DNA of 36,125 nucleotides from Solirubrobacteraceae bacterium (lineage in GTDB: Bacteria > Actinomycetota > Thermoleophilia > Solirubrobacterales > Solirubrobacteraceae): positions 1 to 36,125 of the forward strand of contig JADGPL010000029.1 of the NCBI GenBank assembly GCA_017882455.1. The letters are read 5' to 3'. The translations under genes and the position numbers were made by a program. Position 1 is the first letter of the stretch. Each line of letters begins with the position of its first letter. The notes beneath the pieces are model-generated. The model ran no database searches. It was given only the letters and a program-made list of their open reading frames with translations, and was not told where the DNA came from. Positions 18,976-25,861 of this stretch are shown piece after piece.

Positions 18976-20736
18976 ATGGGCTTCCAGGCAACGAGCACTG
19001 CTCCCCATGCGAGCATCGATACCGCGCTCGGTGGCGAGGCGCGCATAGCCCGCCTGTTCGAGATGACCAGCGACCTGCTGGCCACGATCGCCCTGGACGG
19101 CCGCTTCACGCTGCTCAATCCAGCCTGGGAGCAGCTGCTCGGCTGGAGCCTCGAGGAGCTGCAGTCGAGGCCGATGCAGGAGTTCATGCACCCGGACGAC
19201 GTCGAGCCGACGCTCGCCGTCATGCAGGCGGCGGGCGAGCAGCGCGCCCAGCTCGAGAACTTCACCAATCGCTTTCGCCACCGCGACGGCTCCTGGCGCT
19301 GGCTGCTGTGGAGCGCGCGCTGTGACGGAGACACCTGGTATGCGGCGGTCAAGGACGTGACCGACCGGCTGTGGCTCGAGCGCCAGGCGCTGCACGACCC
19401 TCTCACGAAGCTTCCGAACCGGTTGCTGTTGATGGACCGGGCCTGCCAGGCGCTGGCGCGCCTGCATCGCAGCAGCGGCGTCGTGGCAATGCTGTTCGTA
19501 GACCTGGACAAGTTCAAGGCGGTCAACGACAACCTCGGCCACGGCGTGGGCGACCGCCTGCTCGTGGGCATCTCCGAGCGCCTGGCCGAGCTGATGCGCG
19601 ACAGCGACACCGTGGCGCGCCTCGGCGGCGATGAGTTCGTGATCCTGGCCGAGGACATCGAGAGCGAGGACGAGGCGATGGCTCTCGCCGGGCGAGTGTT
19701 GGAGGCGCTGCAAGAACCCTTTCCCGCGGGCAAGAGCGAAGTGGCGATGCTGGCGAGCGTGGGCGTGTCGGTCGCCCGCAGCCCGGACACCGACCCCGAG
19801 GCGATGCTTCGCGAGGCCGATCTGGCCATGTACCGCGCCAAGGCCGCGGGCGGACGTGGGCTGGATCTGTTCGACGACAGCCTGAGGCGCGAGGTCAGCA
19901 CGAACCTGCAGATCCAGGAACGCCTGCGCCAGGCCCTCCCCCGACACGAGCTGCTGCTCGCCTATCAGCCGATCTTGCCGCTCGCGGGCGGACAGGCGGT
20001 GGGCTGCGAGGCGCTCGTGCGCTGGCGTCCACAGGGCGGGGACGGCGCCGACAGCGCGGACATGCTCCCAGCGGCATTTCTGGCGCCGGCCGAGGAAAGC
20101 GACCTGATCGTCCAGATCGGCAACTGGGTGCTGCACTCGGCGTGCGCCCAGGCTGAGATCTGGAGGCGCAGCGGCATCGCGATCCCGATCTCGGTGAACG
20201 TCTCGGCGCGCGAGCTGACGGAGATGGATCTGGCCGAGCGGGTCCATGAGGAGCTCGCCTACTGTCGCCTGCCCGGGCGAGCGCTCTGTCTCGAGGTCAG
20301 CGAGGACGCGATTCACCGAGACCCCGAGCGCGCACGGGCGGCCCTGAAGGACGTGAAGCGCCTGGGTGTCTCGGTGGCTCTGGACAAATTCGGCTCGGGA
20401 GAGTTCTCGCTGAGCCTGCCGAGCAACCTCCCGCTGGACGTGGTCAAGCTCGATCGCTCGCTGACCGCCAACTTCGACCGCGACAAGGAGCGTCGCGCGA
20501 TGTTCGCGGCCACGATCGCGCTCGCCAAGGAGGCGGGGCTGACGGCGGTGGCGGTGGGGATCGAGACGAACCGCCAGCTGGCGCTGGCACGCGAGCTCGA
20601 GTGCGCGGTCGGGCAGGGATTTCTGCTGCAGATCCCGGCCTCGCCGGAGGAGGTGCGTCTCAGGGACACCGTCGGGTCGGTAACGTCCGCCCCATGGCGT
20701 CCCCTCGTGCGACTGGGCAGCAGCAACCGCCGCTGA
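18976..20736 (+). CDS. PAS-GGDEF-EAL cyclic-di-GMP protein with degenerate EAL
   Basis: 586 residues, no membrane span. The PAS domain is at about 25-135 (LNPAWEQLLGWSLEEL, FRHRDGSWRWLLW). GGDEF spans about 140-300, with intact GGDEF at 217-221 and an I-site RDSD at 208-211, so diguanylate cyclase activity with product inhibition is likely. The EAL domain (about 315-570) has EALVR at 345-349, but the metal-binding DDFGTG loop reads DKFGSG at 470-475, and the later AEGVE motif reads AVGIE at 526-530. Both are changes at positions important for hydrolysis, so the EAL half is probably a non-catalytic binding module. The gene overlaps rpiA by 43 bases. Confidence 0.92.
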   Translation: MGFQATSTAPHASIDTALGGEARIARLFEMTSDLLATIALDGRFTLLNPAWEQLLGWSLEELQSRPMQEFMHPDDVEPTLAVMQAAGEQRAQLENFTNRFRHRDGSWRWLLWSARCDGDTWYAAVKDVTDRLWLERQALHDPLTKLPNRLLLMDRACQALARLHRSSGVVAMLFVDLDKFKAVNDNLGHGVGDRLLVGISERLAELMRDSDTVARLGGDEFVILAEDIESEDEAMALAGRVLEALQEPFPAGKSEVAMLASVGVSVARSPDTDPEAMLREADLAMYRAKAAGGRGLDLFDDSLRREVSTNLQIQERLRQALPRHELLLAYQPILPLAGGQAVGCEALVRWRPQGGDGADSADMLPAAFLAPAEESDLIVQIGNWVLHSACAQAEIWRRSGIAIPISVNVSARELTEMDLAERVHEELAYCRLPGRALCLEVSEDAIHRDPERARAALKDVKRLGVSVALDKFGSGEFSLSLPSNLPLDVVKLDRSLTANFDRDKERRAMFAATIALAKEAGLTAVAVGIETNRQLALARELECAVGQGFLLQIPASPEEVRLRDTVGSVTSAPWRPLVRLGSSNRR

Positions 20737-21398
20737 TCGACGACCCGATCCGCGAGCACCAGAAGGCTGCCGCGGCCAGGGCTGCGGCAGCGCTGGTCGA
20801 GGACGGGATGCGACTGGGCCTGGGCAGCGGCTCGACCTTCGCGCACCTGCTTCCCGCAATCGCCGAGCGCGGCTACGCCGGCTTGCGCTGCGTCGCAACC
20901 TCTCCGGCCACCGCTGCGGCTGCGGGCGCCCTCGGCCTCGTGGTGCAGTCTCTCGACGAAGTGGGCGAGCTGGACATGGCGATCGACGGCGCAGATCAGA
21001 TCGACGAGCAGGGGTGGCTCGTCAAGGGCGGCGGCGGCGCACACACGCGCGAGAAGATCGTGGCCGCGTCCGCCAGGCGCTTCGTGGTGATCGCCTCGGC
21101 CGACAAGGCGGTGGCCTCGATCGAGCCGCCCATTCCCCTGGAGCTGCTCCGCTTCGGCGTGGGCCGCACGCTGCTCTCCTTGACCCCGGCGCGCCTGCGC
21201 GGAGTTGATGACAGTCCGGACGGGGGCCTGATCGCCGACTACTTCGGCCCGGTGGGAGATCCGCGCGAGCTTGCCCGCAGGCTCAGCGCCACGCCCGGCG
21301 TGGTCGAGCACGGGCTGTTCGCGCCAGAGATGGTGAGCACGATCCTGATCGCCCGGGACAGCGGCGTCGAGCTGCGCGAGGGCGCCAAGCCGAGCTAA
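20694..21398 (+). CDS. rpiA: Ribose-5-phosphate isomerase A
   Basis: 234 residues from ATG 20694, whose first 43 bases lie inside the GGDEF-EAL gene. It shows GLGSGST (phosphate loop), DGADQID with the catalytic Asp, and KGGGGAHTREKI, all hallmarks of RpiA. It converts ribose 5-phosphate to ribulose 5-phosphate in the non-oxidative pentose phosphate pathway. Length is normal for the family. The first ~17 residues (MASPRATGQQQPPLIDDPI) are poorly conserved and a later start is possible. Its stop TAA overlaps the stop of the opposed cupin gene. Confidence 0.95.
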   Translation: MASPRATGQQQPPLIDDPIREHQKAAAARAAAALVEDGMRLGLGSGSTFAHLLPAIAERGYAGLRCVATSPATAAAAGALGLVVQSLDEVGELDMAIDGADQIDEQGWLVKGGGGAHTREKIVAASARRFVVIASADKAVASIEPPIPLELLRFGVGRTLLSLTPARLRGVDDSPDGGLIADYFGPVGDPRELARRLSATPGVVEHGLFAPEMVSTILIARDSGVELREGAKPS

Positions 21399-21970
21399 GC
21401 GCCGGCCTGGAGCGGTCGTAGCTCCTCGCGATAGGACTGAGCGTGACGGGCGAGGACGCCGTCCGCTCCGATCACGTAGGCCCCCATCTGCAACAGGGGC
21501 GGAGAGTAGACGTGGATGGTGACCGCCGGGTCGGAGCCCTCGTGGCGGACGCGATGGATGTCGACCGGGGAGAAGTGAAAGCTCGAGCCGGCCTTGAAGA
21601 CGCGCTTGGCCGGCGGCCCCTCGATCGTCAGGCGCTCCTCGCGCACGGCTCCGCTGACGACGGCCACCCCGCCGGCAGAGACGTCGTGATCGTGAAATCC
21701 GGTGTCATGGTCCTCCATCCAGCAGATCAGCCAGGCGGTGACGTGCTCGTCGCTGAGCAGCTCCTCGTAGACCCGCTGGGTGGCGTCGTGCTTGACGAGG
21801 TGGATCCACAGCTCGGGCCGCTCGGCGAGCTCGGTGACGAACCGCTCGAGCTCGGGGCCCGAGAGATCACGTCCGCGCGGGCGCGGAACGCCGGCCAGCG
21901 ACGGCCTCCCATCGGTGGGCGTGGGAACCGAGGCGGCGGAGGGGACATACAGAGAGGCGGCGGTGCTCAC
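21395..21970 (-). CDS. Cysteine-dioxygenase-like cupin
   Basis: 191 residues, starting GTG. The cupin metal site is visible: H93 and H95 in GFHDHDVSAGGVAVVSG, and H139 in SPVDIHRVRHEG, with the HVYSPPL strand typical of type I cysteine dioxygenases. These non-heme iron enzymes oxidise cysteine to cysteine sulfinate; related 3-mercaptopropionate dioxygenases share the fold. The start overlaps the upstream amidohydrolase stop (GTGA), so the two form one unit read leftward. Substrate is therefore open. Confidence 0.82.
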   Translation of the reverse strand: MSTAASLYVPSAASVPTPTDGRPSLAGVPRPRGRDLSGPELERFVTELAERPELWIHLVKHDATQRVYEELLSDEHVTAWLICWMEDHDTGFHDHDVSAGGVAVVSGAVREERLTIEGPPAKRVFKAGSSFHFSPVDIHRVRHEGSDPAVTIHVYSPPLLQMGAYVIGADGVLARHAQSYREELRPLQAGA

Positions 21971-22914
21971 CGCACACCTGCCGCTCGCGTCGTACCGAGG
22001 GCGCGCCGCGTGCCCTCGACGATGGGGTCCCAGTCCAGCAGCTGCGGCATGCCGAGCTCTCCCGGCTCGACGACGGGACGATCGGATCCGTAGAGCAGCT
22101 GCTCAGGGCCGACGAGATCCGCCATCGCGCTCACGGCCTCGGGCCCGTAGGAGGAGGTGTCATAGAAGACCAGCGGGTCGGGGACCTCCAGGGGCGGCCC
22201 GCCGCGCGCGCTGAGACGCTCGGCGTGCAGAGGAGCAAGGCCGGCGAGCATCGTGAATATCGCGCGCAGCTGCGGATGGTTGGCGCGTCCGGCCACGTGG
22301 AAGGCCATCCAGGCGGCGTGCATGCCGGCGACGTAGCTCGTGAGCGCGGGCCACCACAGGGGCTCGCCGAGGGACACGTCGCGAGCCGGCCGGACGGCGT
22401 CCTCGCGCAGTCCGGGTCCCGGGTGCACCAGCAGCGGCGCCTGGAGTAGCTCGAGGCGCGCGAGCACGGCGCGCAGCCCAGCGAGGGCATCGACGCCGGC
22501 GATGGCGCCGGCGGGCAGCGCCAAGCCGATGCAGCCGCGCTCGAGCGCTCGGTCGACGTCGTCGGGATCCACGCGGTCGAGCGCAATCGCGCCCCACACG
22601 CCGAACGGATCCTCGAGCGACAGGGCACCCTCGTGATATGCGTCGATCAGCGAGAGCGCGTGCGCCCGGGGAAGCGCCTCGATGCCGAGCGGGCTGGAGA
22701 GGCACACGAGCGCGCGGTCGAGGCCGTCGAGCTCCACCAGGGCCGAGCGCAGCGACGGCACCTCGCTCTCGAGATCGATCACATATGGACGCTCCCCAGC
22801 TAGATACAGAACGACGAGCCCGCTCTCATGGCGAACGAATGGGAACTCGCGGCGCACGGCCAGCGCCTCGACTAGCGGCTCGGTCCAGAGATGTTGGTGA
22901 ACGTCGATCTTCAT
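21967..22914 (-). CDS. Amidohydrolase-family metal-dependent hydrolase
   Basis: 315 residues forming a TIM barrel. The N-terminal metal motif is HQH at residues 6-8 (MKIDVHQHLW), a His lies in PLLVHPGPGL, and the C-terminal catalytic Asp is in LLYGSDRPVVEPG. This is the amidohydrolase-2 (ACMSD/TIM-barrel) group, which includes decarboxylases and lactonases. The middle shows a Trp/His-rich barrel segment. It is followed directly by the cupin, an arrangement seen in ring-cleavage or thiol-compound degradation, but the substrate cannot be named. An inverted repeat lies just upstream. Confidence 0.82.
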   Translation of the reverse strand: MKIDVHQHLWTEPLVEALAVRREFPFVRHESGLVVLYLAGERPYVIDLESEVPSLRSALVELDGLDRALVCLSSPLGIEALPRAHALSLIDAYHEGALSLEDPFGVWGAIALDRVDPDDVDRALERGCIGLALPAGAIAGVDALAGLRAVLARLELLQAPLLVHPGPGLREDAVRPARDVSLGEPLWWPALTSYVAGMHAAWMAFHVAGRANHPQLRAIFTMLAGLAPLHAERLSARGGPPLEVPDPLVFYDTSSYGPEAVSAMADLVGPEQLLYGSDRPVVEPGELGMPQLLDWDPIVEGTRRALGTTRAAGVR

Positions 22915-22941
22915 AACATTGTTGATCTGTTTTATGCAGAT
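22915..22941 (-). promoter_or_regulatory. Candidate operator before the amidohydrolase
   Basis: Next to the ATG lie two dyads: AACA-T-TGTT (22915-22923) and ATCTG-N7-CAGAT (22925-22941). This short AT-rich pocket in GC-rich DNA is a likely promoter/operator for the amidohydrolase-cupin operon. The regulator is unknown. Confidence 0.35.
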
Positions 22942-23090
22942 TAGCAGATGCGGCGTCCCTTGGGAAGGGCTCCGAGCGCAGTCGCGACCTGAATCGCCCG
23001 CGGCACCTGCCGCGGCGATTCAGTCCGGTCCTGCCCAGCCCGCCAACCCCCCTCAGCCCATCGACCCCGCCCAGCCCGCCGACCCTGCTA
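22942..23090. other. Intergenic, Pro/Ala-codon-rich low-complexity
   Basis: About 150 bases before the IS630 end, with repetitive CCCGCC/CAGCCC motifs and no credible gene. It ends in the dinucleotide TA at 23089-23090, the insertion target of the IS element. Confidence 0.4.
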
Positions 23091-24333
23091 GTGGACGTGT
23101 CCGTAAGTGATGCGGCTCAGGCGGCGAGCGCGAGCGGGGGAGGCTCGTGTTGAGTGATCTTCTCGATCACGCGGTCGAGCTTGGCGCGGGTGAAGGTCCA
23201 TTCGAACGGCCGGGCGATGGTGCGGTAGTGCTGCCCGAAGTCCAACAGGTGCCGGGCGAGTTCCGGCAAGCTCGCGAAGTCGTTGGGGGTCAGCGCCTTG
23301 CGTTGCACGATCGAGAAGTAGATCTCGATCTGGTTCAGCCAGGAGGCATGAACGGGAAGGTGAATCAGTCGAGCGTTGGGGTAGGCGTCGCGCATCCGCT
23401 TGACAGAGGTCTTCCCGGCGTGGCTTGAGCCGTTGTCAACGATCCAGTAGACGGTCCGCGCGGACCGGTACGGCTCGACGTTCATGACTTGGTCGACGAG
23501 CCGTCCGAACGGGAGGATGCCGGTGGTCTGCTCGACGCGGTCAAACAAGTTGGCGTGGTGCACGTCCCACGCGGCGAGGTAGGCGAGTGTCCCGCCGCGC
23601 AAGTACTCGAACTCGACCAGCCCTGGACGACCGGGTCCTGGCGGGAGGGTCGGGTGGTGGCGGCCGAGGGCCTGCAGCTGGGTCTTCTCATCGGCGCTGA
23701 TGACGTACTCGTCGGGGCGCAGGCGCTTGCCGTCGAAGGAGCGGGCGTAGAGGTCAAGCGCACGGGCGGCCTTCTCGGCGAAGTCGGGGTCGCGCGGGAA
23801 GATCCAGGAGCGGACCTGCCACGGCTTGATCGCGTCCTCGTGCAGCCACCGCCAGATCGTCGACGCGGACGCGTCAGTCACGCCGCGCTCGATCACCAGA
23901 CGGTGCAGCTCAACCCGCGAGAAGCGCGAGAGCGGAAGCTCGTGGCTGCGTGGCAGCTCGCACGCGATCGCCTTGACCTCGGCAACCTGCTCCGGGGGGA
24001 AAACGGCGCGGTCGTCCCGACCGCGCTTGATCCTCAAGCCCATCCAGCCTCTCGACGCAAAACCGGGCTCTTCGCCGCCCGACACTATCCGGCGAGCAAT
24101 CCAACCGCACCGCGATATCGATGTCCTGCATTCCCTCAGCCGCATACAAGATCATCCGCGCGCGCTGCACCGTCCGGAACGGCAACGTGACCGTGCCGGC
24201 CCGCCGCTCAAGCTCACTGCGCTCATCCTCGGAAAGCTCGATCACATGCTGGCTGGTCCTGGGCACGACACATAATTCTGCGCCCGCGACCCCAACCCTT
24301 CCAATAAGCCGCAGGACTTGCGGACACGTCCAC
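23091..24333. mobile_element. IS630-family insertion sequence, complete
   Basis: 1243 bp bounded by 18-bp inverted ends GTGGACGTGTCCGTAAGT at 23091-23108 and its complement with one change at 24316-24333. TA dinucleotides flank both ends (23089-23090 and 24334-24335), the target duplication made by IS630/Tc1-like transposases. It holds one transposase read leftward in two overlapping frames. It sits in an intergenic gap, upstream of the amidohydrolase and 15 bases from the end of the VOC gene, so no gene is broken. Confidence 0.93.
23117..24266 (-). CDS. IS630-family transposase, two frames joined by frameshift
   Basis: The first frame (24266 to 23910) carries the N-terminal helix-turn-helix (LSEDERSELERRAGTVTLP, VQRARMILYAAEGMQDIDIA). 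The second frame (open from 24145, stop at 23117) carries the DDE domain: SADEKTQ, VYWIVDNGSSHAGK, and LNQIEIYFSIVQRK with the final Glu. The homology passes from first to second frame near a T4C6 run (plus-strand bases 23994-24003), where DNA reads CGT TTT CCC CCC GGA in the first frame. The shift is +1 relative to the first frame. Either programmed slippage on the run or an old one-base mutation explains it. A fused product would be about 380 residues, normal for IS630. Confidence 0.88.
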
Positions 24334-24348
24334 TAGGTCCGATCCCGC

Positions 24349-24744
24349 TCACCCCCGTTGGACGATCAGGAACCGGTTGCCGTCGGCGTCGCGAAAGAAG
24401 AACATCGGCGGTACCGGCCCGCCCATGCGCATGACGGCCTCATCTGCGTCCACGCCGCGGGCCCGCAGGTGCGCGTGGTCGGCGTCGATGTCCTCGGAGG
24501 TGAAGGCCACGTGGGTGTCGATCCCGATCGGTTCGCCCTGCTGTGGTGGCACGAGGGCGATGGTGCTGGCAGCCCCCGGAGGCGCCACTTCGACCCAGCG
24601 GTCCCCCCGCCCGAAGGGGATGTCGGCGCGCTGCTCGAATCCGAGCGTTCCCAGGTAGAACTCGAGCGCGCGGTCCTGGTCGCTCACGGGAACGATCACG
24701 GTCCCGATCTGGGAGATCCGCGTCTCGGTCGTGGTCTCAGTCAT
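24349..24744 (-). CDS. VOC-family (glyoxalase-like) protein
   Basis: 131 residues with two babb repeats: TVIVPVSDQDRALEFYLGTLGFE at the start and THVAFTSEDIDADHAHLRARG in the middle, ending FFFRDADGNRFLIVQRG. These are glyoxalase/bleomycin-resistance (VOC) hallmarks. The metal-ligand positions are a His in IDTHVAF and possibly other residues, so it may bind a metal, but the substrate is unknown. Its stop lies only 15 bases from the IS630 end, yet the reading frame is complete. It is divergent from the universal stress protein gene. Confidence 0.85.
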   Translation of the reverse strand: MTETTTETRISQIGTVIVPVSDQDRALEFYLGTLGFEQRADIPFGRGDRWVEVAPPGAASTIALVPPQQGEPIGIDTHVAFTSEDIDADHAHLRARGVDADEAVMRMGGPVPPMFFFRDADGNRFLIVQRG

Positions 24745-24911
24745 GAGGTCCTCCTGTCTCGTGGGTTCTCGAGCTAGGACCGCCGAGCGCCGCGAAACTC
24801 ATCGACGGCCGCAGAGATGGGACCGGGCTTCACCACGTGCGGCACTTCCCTGTCCGCACGACGGGAAACTCCGGATGGGTCAGATTTGCAGACGCATTAG
24901 GTTGCACCATC

Positions 24912-25316
24912 ATGACGTTCAAGAACGTACTGGTGGGAGTGGATGGGAGGCCCACCGGCCGCGATGCGATTGCGCTCGCCTCTCAGCTGGTGGATCCCGA
25001 GGGGAAGCTGACGCTTGTCCATGTGCACCGCAACGAAATGGCGGAGCGCGAAGCGTCACACAAGCTGCTCGAAGAGGAGCGCAGTGCAGCAGCCGTGGAG
25101 GCGGAGCTCGTCAGCGTCGCCTCAAAGGCGCCGGGCGAGGGTCTTCACGAGCAGGCGAAGGAGCAGGGCGCAGATCTGCTCGTTGTCGGCTCCTGCAGCC
25201 ATGGCGTTCTCGGGCGCGCGGTGCTCGGCGATGACACACGCGCCGCCCTGAACGGCGCTCCCTGCACGGTCGCGGTAGCGACCAGCGGCTACGCCGAGCA
25301 GCTCGAGGCGAAGTAG
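24912..25316 (+). CDS. Universal stress protein (UspA-like), short
   Basis: 134 residues from ATG 24912: MTFKNVLVGVDGRPTGRDAI, then LTLVHVH, and near the end ADLLVVGSCSHGVLGRAVLG followed by GAPCTVAVAT. The UspA nucleotide-binding pattern G-x2-G-x9-G(S/T) is only approximate (GSCSHGVLG), so ATP binding is possible. It is a single-domain protein on the short side of the family. An upstream in-frame ATG at 24837 would add 25 residues unlike the family, so the later start is preferred. It is the last chromosomal gene before the tRNA-Trp attachment site. Confidence 0.87.
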   Translation: MTFKNVLVGVDGRPTGRDAIALASQLVDPEGKLTLVHVHRNEMAEREASHKLLEEERSAAAVEAELVSVASKAPGEGLHEQAKEQGADLLVVGSCSHGVLGRAVLGDDTRAALNGAPCTVAVATSGYAEQLEAK

Positions 25317-25419
25317 CCGACCTACCGGTGCAGCCGCCCGCGCCCGGAGTTCAGGGCGCCGGAGCCCAAAAAACGGCTCAGGAAGCAGCAACGCTCCGAT
25401 TTCCGGGGCATTCCTATAG

Positions 25420-25464
25420 CGGGGGACCCAGGAATCGAACCTGGCGTTGCGGTTTTGGAGACCG
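25420..25464 (-). other. Attachment site: displaced 3' half of tRNA-Trp
   Basis: Read on the reverse strand this is the last 45 bases of a tRNA: anticodon loop CTCCAAA (anticodon CCA), stem ACCGC, variable AACG, T-arm CCAGG-TTCGATT-CCTGG, acceptor GTCCCCC and discriminator G, which fits tryptophan. The 5' half is missing: beyond base 25464 the D-arm is absent and the first anticodon-stem pair mismatches. This is what integration through a tRNA anticodon stem leaves at the far end of an element. The orientation places the element to the right, where an integrase is found; the reconstituted tRNA should lie beyond the window. Confidence 0.82.
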
Positions 25465-25861
25465 GCGTTTAGAGGCATTTTGAGCAGAATATTCAGGAGC
25501 CTGAGCGCTCTGGGGATCGTCCTAGGGATCGAAGCTCATCACGAGCACGACTATGACCGCATCCCGAACGGGCCGCCGACCGCCGACTTGGGGGGCGACC
25601 TCACGCGATATAGGGTCAATTTAAAGAGCCGAACTTGCCGCCGATCTGGGAGATAGCCTCGTGTAGTTATTGTCGCGGAAGTCACAAGAGATCTCGTGGC
25701 AGCGCTGCTCCCCGCAGTCGCCAACGGAGCATGAAATCACGCGCCAGCAGGTCGCACGACGCGACGTCCGGCCACCAGCTAGGGCTGCACGAACTCCGGC
25801 ACAACGATGGCCTATTGTGCGCCCGCACCTTCCGCAATACACCCCACAGCTATAGGCAAAC
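25465..25861. promoter_or_regulatory. Leader region of the helicase gene, candidate leaderless promoter
   Basis: 397 bases between att and the helicase with no credible gene. A TATAGG at 25851-25856 lies five bases before the ATG at 25862, so transcription would begin about at the ATG and the mRNA would be leaderless, common in actinobacteria. No good -35 or ribosome-binding site is seen. Composition is less GC-rich than the chromosome. Confidence 0.35.

Noticed and set aside
18391-20898. 835-residue reverse frame opposite VKOR and GGDEF-EAL
   Set aside because: Antisense of two well-supported genes; no recognisable domain.
25362-25379. GAGCC-CAAAAAA-C-GGCTC dyad after the universal stress gene
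   Set aside because: Short stem with the A run in the loop; not a typical terminator.
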